DNA of 64,000 nt from DASVLX01 sp036384655 (GCA_036384655.1 DASVLX010000297.1:1-64000), one strand, 5' to 3'; positions 25,985 through 34,500 are shown, numbered from the stretch's first letter. Program-made: numbers and translations. The notes: generated from the sequence alone by a model not told the origin.

Positions 25985-27247
25985 ATGGAGATACCACTCG
26001 TGATCTCCGGCGTGATCCCGGTCGAGAGCCCTGTCTCGACTCCGACCGAGACAGCTCAGACCTCGGCTCACACCTTGCCTCGCACCTCAGCCCAGGCCTC
26101 CGCGCGAACCTCGGCGCAAACCTCGGACGAAATCGGCATCGACGACCCCGCCGAGATCACGGCCGTGCTACCGCCGGTGCGCGAGCGGCCCAGGCGGTTC
26201 GTGTTCCTGGATGTGTTACGCGCGTCCGCCGTGTGTCTGGTGGTGTACAGCCACCTGGTCGGCGTGTGGCTGGACGATCACCATGTCCGATCCGCGACAG
26301 AAGGCATCGTCACCGCGTTCGTGGAACATCCGCTGTTACTCGCCCAGCACCTCGGCAATCTCGGCGTGGTGCTGTTCTTCCTGGTCAGCGGTTTCGTTGT
26401 GACACACACCGGACTGACCGAGGGTTTCCGGGAATTCGCGGTGAAGCGGCTGCTGCGGATCTACCCGATGTTGGTCGTGGCGGTCCTGATCGCCGGTGGC
26501 CTGTTCGCGGCGGGCCTGCATCCGTTGACGACCGGCCAGCCGACCACGGTCACCCCGATGACCCTGCTCACCAACGCGACACTGGCCAACTACGTCACGG
26601 TGCCCGAGGTGGTGCTGCTCGCGGTCGGTTGGTCGTTGATCGTCGAGATGCTGTTCTACCTGCTGCTGCTGGTGATCCTGCCGGTTCTGCGGTGGCAGGC
26701 CTGGCTGGGCATCGTGGTGGAACTGGCGGTGATCGCGGCCGTGTTGGGCACCGCGCACGAAGCCGGCCAGTCGTATTTCCTGCTGGCGGTGAGCATGTCG
26801 TACCTGCCGGCGCTGGTGATCGGGCAGGTCGCGTGGGCCATGTGGAGTCGTCGGGTGCCCCGGTGGGCGGGGGTGATCTTCGGCGCGATCGCGTGGATGA
26901 TGTACCTGTGGGCCGGTGCGAATGACATGGGCAGGCTGGACGGCGCGTATGACCACACCCTCGCGCTCGGGCTCGGTGTATTCGTGGTAGGGCTTTTGGC
27001 CGAACGCAGACTACGGCCCAATTCCTGGGTCAGCTATCTCGCCGAGCGTAGTTATTCGCTTTATCTGCTGCACGGTCTGCTCGGTTTCGCCCTGATGGAT
27101 CTGCTGTATCCGAGGGCACCCTTTCTGGTGGTGCTGCTGGCCGGGATCGCGGCCACCGGACTGGCGGCCGAGGGGGCATACCGCTGGGTGGAACGCCCGT
27201 GCATGCGGTTCGCTCGCTTTCTGGGCCGGCGTTGGAGTCCGCGATGA
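25985..27247 (+). CDS. Acyltransferase-3 membrane protein with Thr/Ser-rich N-terminus
   Basis: 420 residues from ATG 25985, preceded by GAGGTCACC; an in-frame TTG at 25865 would add 40 residues. An N-terminal disordered stretch of repeated TSAQ/TSA units (about 25-60) precedes the acyltransferase-3 (OafA/YrhL-type) domain with about ten helices. Domain marks: RFVFLDVLRASAVCLVVYSHL (conserved R and H near residue 100), LFFLVSGFV with R at KRLLRIYP, and a C-terminal ERSYSLYLLHG. Such proteins move acyl groups to sugars at the membrane. The stop overlaps the next acyltransferase by ATGA. Confidence 0.9.
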   Translation: MEIPLVISGVIPVESPVSTPTETAQTSAHTLPRTSAQASARTSAQTSDEIGIDDPAEITAVLPPVRERPRRFVFLDVLRASAVCLVVYSHLVGVWLDDHHVRSATEGIVTAFVEHPLLLAQHLGNLGVVLFFLVSGFVVTHTGLTEGFREFAVKRLLRIYPMLVVAVLIAGGLFAAGLHPLTTGQPTTVTPMTLLTNATLANYVTVPEVVLLAVGWSLIVEMLFYLLLLVILPVLRWQAWLGIVVELAVIAAVLGTAHEAGQSYFLLAVSMSYLPALVIGQVAWAMWSRRVPRWAGVIFGAIAWMMYLWAGANDMGRLDGAYDHTLALGLGVFVVGLLAERRLRPNSWVSYLAERSYSLYLLHGLLGFALMDLLYPRAPFLVVLLAGIAATGLAAEGAYRWVERPCMRFARFLGRRWSPR

Positions 27248-28473
27248 GCCCGAGGACCAGCGGACAGATCAACGGAAAGCAGCCAACCGCGGGACGTGGC
27301 GGTCGGATCGTGTTCGTCGACATCGGCCGGGGCATTGGCGCGCTGTTGGTGGTGTACAGCCATATCACGGTGTTGTGGGGAACCTGGGAGCACCACATCT
27401 CACTGCCCATTCTGAACATGATCGACTCGGTGACCCGCTATCCGCTGGGACTGACCGAACAGGGCATCGGCCAGATCGCCGTGCCGTTCTTCTTTCTGGT
27501 CAGCGGGTTCGTGGTGACGCCTATCGCGCTGCATGACGGGCATACCCGGTTCTTCATCAAGCGGGTCACCCGGGTGTATCCCACGATGGCGGTCGCGGTG
27601 GGGATAGCCGCCCTGATGTTCGTGCTGGGCCAGCATCCGTTGCACAATTCTGGGCTGCCCGTGGTCAACATGTCGACGGTGCTGGCCAATATCGCGATGA
27701 CGAACTATTTCACGGTGCCGCAGAACGTCATGGTCCTCGCCGCCTGGACACTGGTGGTCGAGGTGTTGTACTACCTGCTGCTCCTGCTGATCATGCCGCT
27801 GCTGCGCCGGGTGACCTGGTACGCGATCTGCGTGGAACTGACCGTGGTCGCGCTGATCGTGATCATGAACCGGGCGTTCGGCCCGAACTTCTTCCTGTTC
27901 GCGGTGTCCGTTTCGTTCCTGCCGATCATCCTCATCGGACAGATTATCTGGGCGGCGCACGCCAGGCGGATTCCGGTGTGGGCGGCCGTTGTTTTCACGG
28001 TGCTGGCCTGGGCGATCTTCGTGACCGCCGACATGTTGCACATGGGCCGGATCAACGATTCCTACGATCTCGCGCTCGGGTACGCGCTGTTGTTGTTCTG
28101 CGCCGGGCTGCTGGCCGAACCGAAGCTGCGGACCCTTCGCTGGGCGGCCTACCTGTCCGAGCGCAGCTACTCGATCTACCTGCTGCACGGCGTCATACTG
28201 TTCCCGTTCCTGGACCAACTATCCCGGTTCATGCCGGTGCTGGTCGCGTTGCCGGTGGGGCTGCTCGCGACACTGGCCGTGGTGGAGGTGACCTACCGGC
28301 TGGTGGAGCACCCCAGTCATCGGTTGGGCTCGCTGCTGGCCCGGAAGATTCCCCGACGCCGGCCGCATGTCGTCGAGACCCCGGTGGTGCCCGTCATCGA
28401 GGTCCCCGTGCCGTCGGACAATGAGCAGACCGTCAGCATCGCCGCCGTCGAGTCCTTCCCGCGGGCCGGCTGA
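27244..28473 (+). CDS. Acyltransferase-3 membrane protein
   Basis: 409 residues from the ATG at 27244, which overlaps the stop of the preceding acyltransferase; ATG 27199 is too far inside the previous gene. Acyltransferase-3 fold, about ten membrane helices: IVFVDIGRGIGALLVVYSHI, FFFLVSGFVVTPIAL, KRVTRVYPTMAV and the C-terminal ERSYSIYLLHGVILFPFLD. It is clearly related to its neighbour, but with a charged C-terminal tail of about 45 residues (Pro/Val-rich). A pair of non-identical acyltransferases suggests two acyl sites or two acyl groups. Convergent with the paralogous membrane protein gene at 28477. Confidence 0.9.
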   Translation: MSPRTSGQINGKQPTAGRGGRIVFVDIGRGIGALLVVYSHITVLWGTWEHHISLPILNMIDSVTRYPLGLTEQGIGQIAVPFFFLVSGFVVTPIALHDGHTRFFIKRVTRVYPTMAVAVGIAALMFVLGQHPLHNSGLPVVNMSTVLANIAMTNYFTVPQNVMVLAAWTLVVEVLYYLLLLLIMPLLRRVTWYAICVELTVVALIVIMNRAFGPNFFLFAVSVSFLPIILIGQIIWAAHARRIPVWAAVVFTVLAWAIFVTADMLHMGRINDSYDLALGYALLLFCAGLLAEPKLRTLRWAAYLSERSYSIYLLHGVILFPFLDQLSRFMPVLVALPVGLLATLAVVEVTYRLVEHPSHRLGSLLARKIPRRRPHVVETPVVPVIEVPVPSDNEQTVSIAAVESFPRAG

Positions 28474-28476
28474 CCG

Positions 28477-29406
28477 TCAGTCGGGCTGGAGCACGGCCGC
28501 CATCCGCGTGCTGAGCGCGGCGAAGTCGTTACCGACCGGAGCGCTCGGCGCGCCGGTCGGGGCCGACACGCTGATCACCACCGTCCACCGTCCCGAGTCA
28601 TAGAGACCTCGCATGACCAACTGGTCGGGAAGGGTGGCGCCGACGACCAGAACCGTCGGCGGCACGCCGTAAACGCGTTCCGGGGTCAGGCCCAGCGCAC
28701 GCTGGTAGTTCCGCACCCGGGCGAGCGTGCCGGCCGGATCGACGGTCGGAATGGCCACCACGGCGATGTTCTCCTGGCCGTTCACGCTCGATGTGATCAC
28801 GACCTGCTCGCTGCCGGCGCCGATGAGCGCCTCGGAGTCGGCCGAGGAACAGATACCCAGCGGCACGGCGTTCGCGGTCGGCACCGCGCCGTCGACGACC
28901 GCGGTGCCGGGCAGCGCGGGCAACCGACCGAGCACGTCGGCCACCGCGGGCGGCTCATCGGAGCCCGGCGCGGGCTCGCCGGTGATCGTGCGGTGCTGGC
29001 CACCGAACCATCCGGCGGCCGCCGCGGCGAGCAGCACGACGACGACCAACAGCGCGACGACCAACAGCGCGACGACCAACACGACCACCGGCGATCGCGC
29101 GAAGCGTCGTCCAACCGGTGGCATCGCGGATGCCGGTGATTCGGGTGGTGCCTCGGGTGGAAGCGGTGCTGGTGACGGAGACGCCGCAGGAGGCGGTGCT
29201 GGTGACTGAAACGGCGCGGGAGGTGGCTGCGCCGGCACGGGCTCGGATGGTGCTGGTGCCGCGGCGGATCGCCGAGCGGCCGGCGGGCGTGAATCCGAGG
29301 CCGCCTCCGCGAGAACGTCGTCCACCCGCCGCCGATGTTCGTCAGGGTTGATGCGACCGCTCGCCAGATCGGCATCGAGCCGCCGAAGATCCTCCTGCCA
29401 CGTCAT
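28477..29406 (-). CDS. Single-pass membrane protein, paralogue of 20831-22042
   Basis: 309 residues from the ATG at 29406; earlier in-frame codons lack support. It starts MTWQEDLRRLDADL, like the start of the 20831 protein, continues GRINPDEHRRRVDDVLAEAAS, then a Pro/Ala/Ser-rich stretch (about 40-100), a membrane helix (about 108-132, mostly Val/Leu) and an extracytoplasmic domain (about 150-309) containing YQRALGLTPERVYG and MRGLYDSGRWTVVISVSA. The other protein has YGLQP and YASGSNVVRIEV at the matching places, so both ends are homologous. It lies opposite in strand, at the far end of the glycan cluster. Confidence 0.8.
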   Translation of the reverse strand: MTWQEDLRRLDADLASGRINPDEHRRRVDDVLAEAASDSRPPAARRSAAAPAPSEPVPAQPPPAPFQSPAPPPAASPSPAPLPPEAPPESPASAMPPVGRRFARSPVVVLVVALLVVALLVVVVLLAAAAAGWFGGQHRTITGEPAPGSDEPPAVADVLGRLPALPGTAVVDGAVPTANAVPLGICSSADSEALIGAGSEQVVITSSVNGQENIAVVAIPTVDPAGTLARVRNYQRALGLTPERVYGVPPTVLVVGATLPDQLVMRGLYDSGRWTVVISVSAPTGAPSAPVGNDFAALSTRMAAVLQPD

Positions 29407-29483
29407 GCTCGGCAGCTCACAGTCGACGTCGCGGTATCTCCTTACGCACGTCTTACAGCACGGGACCTCGTCGTGGTGCGCCG

Positions 29484-29489
29484 TACAGT
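29484..29489 (+). promoter_or_regulatory. -10 element, leaderless msrA
   Basis: TACAGT, 6 nt before ATG 29496. Confidence 0.55.
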
Positions 29490-29495
29490 GGACCC

Positions 29496-30158
29496 ATGGC
29501 ATGGTTCGGACGGGATTCCGCGACGATGGTAAGTCCCTCGGACGCCCTTCCAGGACGCTCCGAGCCCCTCTCCATATCCGAACACCACGCGGTGTTCCCG
29601 GATCGGCGAATCGTCCCACCCTTCCCGGCGGGGCTGCGCACCGCGGTATTCGCGATGGGCTGCTTCTGGGGTGCCGAACAGCGGTTCTGGCAGACGACCG
29701 GGGTGTGGTCGACGGCGGTCGGCTATGCCGGCGGCCACACGCCGAACCCGACGTACCAGGAGGTCTGCACCGGCCAGACCGGGCACGCCGAATCCGTCCT
29801 GGCGGTGTTCGACCCGACGGTGATCTCGTATTCGGCGCTGCTGAAGGTGTTCTGGGAGAACCACGATCCGACGCAGGGCATGCGGCAGGGCGCCGACGCC
29901 GGAACGCAGTACCGATCCGCCATCTTCTGGGCGGACGAGGAACAGCGGGTCGCAGCCGACGCCAGCGTGGGCCCGTTCCAGGCCGAGCTGAATCGTGCCG
30001 GATACGGCACGATCACGACGGAACTGGCTCCGCTCAAGGCGTTCTACTACGCCGAGGACTACCACCAGCAGTATCTGTACAAGAACCCCGACGGCTACTG
30101 CGGTCTCGGCGGCACCGGGGTGTCCTGCCCGGTCGGCCTGTACACCGGTAAGGCGTAA
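29496..30158 (+). CDS. msrA: Peptide methionine sulfoxide reductase MsrA
   Basis: 220 residues. Reduces the S-form of methionine sulfoxide in proteins. The catalytic GCFWGAE has its Cys at residue 56. Family signatures YAGGHTPNPTYQEVCTGQTGHAE, WENHDPTQ, QYRSAI and YHQQYLYKNPDGYC are all seen, and Cys residues near 205 and 213 (YCGLGGTGVSCP) serve as resolving cysteines. TACAGT lies 6 nt before the ATG, a leaderless pattern. The 40-residue N-terminal extension is common in actinobacteria. Divergent from the paralogous membrane protein gene. Confidence 0.96.
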   Translation: MAWFGRDSATMVSPSDALPGRSEPLSISEHHAVFPDRRIVPPFPAGLRTAVFAMGCFWGAEQRFWQTTGVWSTAVGYAGGHTPNPTYQEVCTGQTGHAESVLAVFDPTVISYSALLKVFWENHDPTQGMRQGADAGTQYRSAIFWADEEQRVAADASVGPFQAELNRAGYGTITTELAPLKAFYYAEDYHQQYLYKNPDGYCGLGGTGVSCPVGLYTGKA

Positions 30159-30177
30159 CCCAAACCGGGCCGCGATT

Positions 30178-30408
30178 TCAGCCCTGGATCTCGCTGGCCG
30201 CCTCGGCGAGCCACTCGGCCACGTCGGCCGGTGTCGCGTCGGCCGGCCAGCGATGATTGGTGATGTCTGTCGACACGGCCGAGAGCACCTCGGCCGTGAG
30301 TCGTCTGACCAGGTCGATCGAGGTCTGTTCGGCCGCGCCGGTGAGGTGGCGGACCAGGCCGACCCGGGCCTGGAACGTGGTGATCGTGCCCTGCCTCGGT
30401 CGGGTCAT
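30178..30408 (-). CDS. Unrecognised 76-residue protein
   Basis: Small acidic-to-neutral helical protein, no membrane segment. Sequence features are VGLVRHLTGAAEQTSIDLVRRLTAEVL and WPADATPADVAEWLAEAASEI. An LTG/AAEQ helix and a Trp-Pro turn are visible, but no known motif. The ATG at 30408 lacks a strong ribosome site. It converges on msrA with 19 bp between stops. Confidence 0.6.
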   Translation of the reverse strand: MTRPRQGTITTFQARVGLVRHLTGAAEQTSIDLVRRLTAEVLSAVSTDITNHRWPADATPADVAEWLAEAASEIQG

Positions 30409-30426
30409 ACGGCCAGTATCGATTGG

Positions 30427-30522
30427 CTAGCGGTTCCGCGCTCCGCAATGTGGACACGGATCCTGTTTGGGTGAATGCCCGCAATGCGGGCAGTTCGACG
30501 TGTCCTTGCGTCGTTTGGTCAT
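30427..30522 (-). CDS. Possible 31-residue zinc-ribbon peptide
   Basis: From ATG 30522 the frame encodes MTKRRKDTSN then CPHCGH and CPHCGA, two CxxC knuckles 10 residues apart as in a minimal zinc ribbon. Alternative starts are ATG 30603 (58 residues) and ATG 30684 (85 residues). No clear Shine-Dalgarno sequence precedes any of them. The local GC content and codon choice are lower than in neighbouring genes. The paired knuckles make it more than a chance frame, but the start and expression are uncertain. Confidence 0.45.
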   Translation of the reverse strand: MTKRRKDTSNCPHCGHSPKQDPCPHCGARNR

Positions 30523-30693
30523 CGGTTCACAAACGAATGTCACTGTCGGCCCTTCGATGAGGATCTCGTACCGAAACAGGACACGGCCATGCCACGGTGT
30601 CATGCCGGTTATGTTCGGTGCGCGACCAGGAGACCACACCGTGCCACGCGACGCACCTCTTGCGGCGTCACCGAAAAAGGTCAATCAAGGAAC

Positions 30694-30769
30694 TGGAGCG
30701 GACGACGGGACTCGAACCCGCGACCCTCACCTTGGCAAGGTGATGCGCTACCAACTGCGCTACATCCGC
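30694..30769 (-). tRNA. tRNA-Gly (anticodon GCC)
   Basis: On the minus strand the 76-nt sequence begins GCGGATGTAGCGCAG and ends GTCCGCTCCA. The acceptor stem GCGGATG pairs with CGTCCGC (one G-U). The anticodon stem TCACC/GGTGA holds loop TTGCCAA, giving anticodon GCC (glycine). The T arm contains GGGTTCGAGTCCC. CCA is encoded (30694-30696). Confidence 0.96.
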
Positions 30770-30825
30770 ATGTCCGGTCGGATGCCCAGCATCCGCATCG
30801 GATTACGTCATGGTAGCCGATCGTG

Positions 30826-31230
30826 TCAGGGTGTGGCGATGGAGGCGCCCCTCGGACCGGCCGCGCGGCTGAACAATCGATCGATCTCCGCGATCCGGGT
30901 GGCCGGCATCCGCCACTCCCACAGTGGTCGCACCCGCTCGACGATGTCCGGGCCCAGCCAGGCGGCGATGTCCTCGCGCAGCTCCCACTCGTCGAAGACC
31001 AGCTCGTAGAAGCTCACGATGGCGGCGTTGGCGAGGAACTGGCCCGGCTGGTCGAAGCACCAGCGGACGAACCCATAGATGCGGGTCAGCGAGTCCTGGT
31101 CACGGGTCCGATGCGCCTCCCAGACCAGGGGCAGCAGCTCGCCGAGGAAGACATGGCAGGACCAGTCGTCGTCAAAGGCCGGCTTCAGCGCGGGCAGCAA
31201 CTCGGCTGCTTTGCTCTTCCACTCGGCCAC
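30826..31230 (-). CDS. Unrecognised conserved-looking helical protein
   Basis: 134 residues from GTG 31230. Soluble, helical, rich in Trp, Leu and acidic residues: LLPLVWEAHRTRDQDSLTRIYGFVRWCFDQ, FLANAAIVSFYELVFDEWELRED, AAWLGPDIVERVRPLWEWR. This resembles small immunity-like or SMI1-neighbour proteins with evenly placed Trp, but no family could be named. No toxin gene lies next to it (tRNA-Gly on one side, a sigma factor gene divergent on the other). Confidence 0.7.
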   Translation of the reverse strand: MAEWKSKAAELLPALKPAFDDDWSCHVFLGELLPLVWEAHRTRDQDSLTRIYGFVRWCFDQPGQFLANAAIVSFYELVFDEWELREDIAAWLGPDIVERVRPLWEWRMPATRIAEIDRLFSRAAGPRGASIATP

Positions 31231-31407
31231 CGTTCAGACAGTACCCAGGTCAACGTGGGTTCTTGTGGCGTGCCACTGTTCGACGCCGGTCCGTGACATC
31301 TTCGATACAGAAGGTCACTAATCGTGATGGACAGTCCCCGATTCGGAGTCGGTTGTGGCATGGTTCAAGAGATCCGCTGACGCGCGTCTGACGGGGGCGA
31401 GACAACG

Positions 31408-32967
31408 ATGACCATGGTCGGGGTGGCCGGCGATTCGCGACCCGATGAGCACGATGAGCATGACGAACCGGCGGTTGTCGCTGGTGAACCAGCCGATACC
31501 GACCGCACGGACACCGACCGCACGGACGACCGTGCGCTGTTGGGCCGGCTGCGGGGCGGCGATGAAACGGCCTTCGGCGAGCTGTTCGCCCGGCATGGGG
31601 CGGCGGTGCGCGGGTTCGCCCTGCGCTACGCCACCAGGCGTGCCGACGCCGAGGACCTGGCCGCCGAGGCCTTCTTCCGGGTGCTGCTGGCCATCCGGCA
31701 CGGCCACGGGCCGGACGACAACATGCGTGGCTACCTGCTGACCGTGGTGCGTCGGGTGGCGGCGGAGGTGAAGCTGCATCGCCATGACGTGCCGACGCCG
31801 GACGAGGCGCTCAACCGGGTTCCCGAACCCGAGGTCGACCGGGCGGCCAGCCATGCCGAGGCCAACCTGATCGCCCACGCGTTCGCCACCCTGCCGCAGC
31901 GCTGGCGCAGCGTGCTGTGGCAGGTGGAGGTGCAGGGCGCGCGACCGGCGGAGGTCGCCGACCGGTTCGGTCTGTCCGTGAACGCGACGGCGGCGCTGGC
32001 CAGGAGGGCTCGGGTGGGGCTGCGGGCGGCCTACCTCCAGGCGCATGTGGCGGCACCGACCGGGCCGGCCACCTGCCGGACGATCGTCGACAAGCTCGGC
32101 GCGTACACCGCCGGCAGCCTCCGCGGCCGGTCCGCCCGGTTGGTCCGTGGCCATCTGGCCACCTGTGATTCTTGTCGCGCCCTGCACGACGAACTCGCCG
32201 ATGTGTGTGCCGGCCTACGCCGGTATGCGGGCCAGCTCGGCCCGGCCGCCATCGGTGCCGCGTCGTTGCCCTCGCACGGCCTGCTCGCGCACCATCTGGC
32301 CGGCCTGGCCGGCAAGGTCGCCGCGTTCGGCGCGCGGATCAAGCTGGCCGCCGCGGTCGCGTCGGTGGCCGTGATCGGTGGGGTCGGGGTGGCCGTGCTG
32401 CCGCTCACGATCCACTCACTGCCCAGCGACTACGCCGACGGTCCGGTGTTGTCCGTGTTGCCGCCCACCGCGCTGTCGGCTCCGCTGTTGTCCACCGGAG
32501 GCGCGACGACCCTCGTTCCCGATCAGTCGCCACCGGCGCTGTCCGGGCCGCCGACACAGTCCCACTCCGCCCGGGCCACCCGGCCCGCATCCGCGCCGGC
32601 CCCGGCTCCGCACGGCGGCGGCGTACCGGCCGGAAACTCAGCGCCCGCCGGCCCCGTGCACACCCAACCGGGACTGCCGGCGTTCGCGTGGGGCGGTGCC
32701 CCGAACGTCCACGCTCCCGCGGGACACGGCGGTGTCGCGGGCGGCGTCGCGGACGGCGTCAGTACCGCCGCGCGGCCGGGTGGCGGTTACCAACTGCATT
32801 CCGGTCCGGTGCGGCCCACGGCGGGGCGGACGGCTGGACAGCCGGCACAGCCGCGCGGTGTGTCGTACTCGTCCTGCGGGCAGGTCGCGTCCAACGGCGC
32901 GTTGATCGGGATCACGTTGCTGCCGGGCGGCACAATAGGTCGGGTCCTGGGCCTGCCGGTCGGATGA
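31408..32967 (+). CDS. ECF sigma factor fused to an anti-sigma-like zinc-finger membrane domain
   Basis: 519 residues from the ATG at 31408. The N-terminal tail is acidic with a repeat DTDRTDTDRTDD. Sigma region 2 spans about 45-110 (FGELFARHGAAVRGFALRYA, DAEDLAAEAFFRVLLAI), region 4 about 150-205 (LPQRWRSVLWQVEVQGARPAEVADRFGLSVNATAAL). A zf-HC2-like element follows near 245-255 (HLATCDSC), then one membrane helix at about 311-334 and a long Pro/Ala/Gly-rich extracytoplasmic tail to 519. Sigma, anti-sigma-like and membrane parts thus lie in one chain, so regulation probably acts through the tail or proteolysis. Downstream genes: membrane protein and Fpg/Nei. Confidence 0.85.
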   Translation: MTMVGVAGDSRPDEHDEHDEPAVVAGEPADTDRTDTDRTDDRALLGRLRGGDETAFGELFARHGAAVRGFALRYATRRADAEDLAAEAFFRVLLAIRHGHGPDDNMRGYLLTVVRRVAAEVKLHRHDVPTPDEALNRVPEPEVDRAASHAEANLIAHAFATLPQRWRSVLWQVEVQGARPAEVADRFGLSVNATAALARRARVGLRAAYLQAHVAAPTGPATCRTIVDKLGAYTAGSLRGRSARLVRGHLATCDSCRALHDELADVCAGLRRYAGQLGPAAIGAASLPSHGLLAHHLAGLAGKVAAFGARIKLAAAVASVAVIGGVGVAVLPLTIHSLPSDYADGPVLSVLPPTALSAPLLSTGGATTLVPDQSPPALSGPPTQSHSARATRPASAPAPAPHGGGVPAGNSAPAGPVHTQPGLPAFAWGGAPNVHAPAGHGGVAGGVADGVSTAARPGGGYQLHSGPVRPTAGRTAGQPAQPRGVSYSSCGQVASNGALIGITLLPGGTIGRVLGLPVG

Positions 32968-33057
32968 GATGTTGGACGTGACCATGCCTCGGTATCGTGG
33001 CGGTATCACCGACCCCGGTGAACAACACAACCGCGTGGTTTGTCGCAGGAGGCGGCG

Positions 33058-33495
33058 ATGACTCGGCTCGTACGAGGTGCCGATGGTCGCATGTGGACGC
33101 TCCGGAGCCGGATGGAGTGGAGCACACCGGCCACCGTCGACGACTTCGAACGAGACGTCTCGGCCGGCTGGGGTGCCGCGCTGGGGCTGTTGGCGGTGTT
33201 GTTGTTGCTGGTGATCGTGCTGCTGGCGTGGAAGCCGGCCGGCGTGGTCATCCCCATGTGGCTCATCGTGATCCTGGCGTTGGTGCTGCTGTTCTTCCCG
33301 GTCCGATGGGCGTTGCGGCGGCCGTGGCTGCTGGTCGCGAACACCCCCGGCAACGATGAGGATCAGCCGGCCGAGCGGTGGACCGGGACGGTGCGCGGGA
33401 TCATCCGCATCCACCAGATGACCTCGAAGACCGCCCGGGACATCGAGGTGTACTCATCGCCCGACTCGGACGGTCCGCTGCACCCGGTCGACTAA
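33058..33495 (+). CDS. Two-helix membrane protein, unrecognised
   Basis: 145 residues from the ATG at 33058, preceded by GGAGGCGGCG. Two adjacent hydrophobic segments (about 45-65, 68-88; LLAVLLLLVIVLLAW, PMWLIVILALVLLFFPV) are separated by a short loop. Soluble N- and C-termini face the cytoplasm: TRLVRGADGRMWTLRSRMEWSTP and RIIRIHQMTSKTARDIEV. It is common as a neighbour of Fpg/Nei-like genes in actinobacteria (from memory). 27 bp upstream of the glycosylase gene. Confidence 0.75.
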   Translation: MTRLVRGADGRMWTLRSRMEWSTPATVDDFERDVSAGWGAALGLLAVLLLLVIVLLAWKPAGVVIPMWLIVILALVLLFFPVRWALRRPWLLVANTPGNDEDQPAERWTGTVRGIIRIHQMTSKTARDIEVYSSPDSDGPLHPVD

Positions 33496-33522
33496 CCGGC
33501 GGAACCGGGCGAGACTGGCCAG

Positions 33523-34425
33523 GTGCCTGAACTGCCCGAGGTTGAAGCACTCGCGGCGCATCTGCGCACGCATGCGGTCGGCCGGGCGATCACCCGGGTC
33601 GACATCGCGTCGCTGTCGGTGCTCAAGACGGTCAGCCCGCCCTGGACGGAGCTGGTCGGCCGGACGGTGACGGCCGCCGGCCGTCGTGGCAAGTACCTCT
33701 ACTTGACCTGCGGGCGGCAGCCGGGCGGGGATGTGGGCGACGCGCGGCCCGACGAGTTGTACCTGGTCACGCACCTGGCCCGGGCGGGCTGGCTGCGTTG
33801 GCTGGAGGTGCCCGCCGCGGCGCCGCCCCGCCCCGGACGCGGGCCGCTGGCGTTGCGCGTGCATCTCGGCCCACCGGGCCAGGGACCGGGATTCGATCTC
33901 ACCGAGGCGGGTACCAAGAAGGACCTGGCGGTGTGGATCGTGACGAGTCTCACCGAGGTACCGGGGATCGCGCGGCTCGGGCCCGACGCGCTGTCGCTGA
34001 GTCGCGACGAACTGGCCGACCTGCTCGCCGGCCACACCGAGCGATTGAAGAAGCTGCTCACCGACCAGTCGGTGATCGCCGGCATCGGCAACGCCTATTC
34101 CGACGAGATCCTGCACGTGGCGAGGCTGTCACCGTTCGCCACCAGTGGCCGGCTTTCCGCCACGGCCCTCGACACGCTGGACGCGGCGATCGGCTCGGTG
34201 CTGACCGATGCCGTCGCCCGATCCGTCGGGCAGCATGCCGCGCTGCTCAAGGGGGAGAAGCGGTCCGGGCTGCGGGTACATGGCCGGACCGGCCTGCCCT
34301 GTCCGGTCTGCGGGGATACCGTTCGTGAGGTCGCTTACGCCGACCGGTCGTTCCAGTACTGCGCCACCTGTCAGACCGGCGGAAAGCCGCTGGCAGATCG
34401 CCGACTGTCACGGTTGCTGAAATAG
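33523..34425 (+). CDS. Fpg/Nei-family DNA glycosylase/AP lyase
   Basis: 300 residues; removes oxidised bases from DNA and cuts the abasic site. The mature N-terminus PELPEVE carries the catalytic Pro and Glu. RRGKYLYL and the helix-two-turn-helix motif DQSVIAGIGNAYSDEILHVARLSP are seen, and the C-terminal zinc finger is CPVC...CATC near 263 and 287 with the R at LADRRLSRLLK. GTG start; the first Met is removed. It is closer to the actinobacterial Fpg/Nei clade than to either named enzyme, so the substrate range is not stated. Confidence 0.93.
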   Translation: MPELPEVEALAAHLRTHAVGRAITRVDIASLSVLKTVSPPWTELVGRTVTAAGRRGKYLYLTCGRQPGGDVGDARPDELYLVTHLARAGWLRWLEVPAAAPPRPGRGPLALRVHLGPPGQGPGFDLTEAGTKKDLAVWIVTSLTEVPGIARLGPDALSLSRDELADLLAGHTERLKKLLTDQSVIAGIGNAYSDEILHVARLSPFATSGRLSATALDTLDAAIGSVLTDAVARSVGQHAALLKGEKRSGLRVHGRTGLPCPVCGDTVREVAYADRSFQYCATCQTGGKPLADRRLSRLLK

Positions 34426-34500
34426 TCCCGGCCGGCCCTGATCCGTGATCGGGCACAGGTACCCTTGCCACTACCCATTGTCACAGCGGAGCATGAGGGC

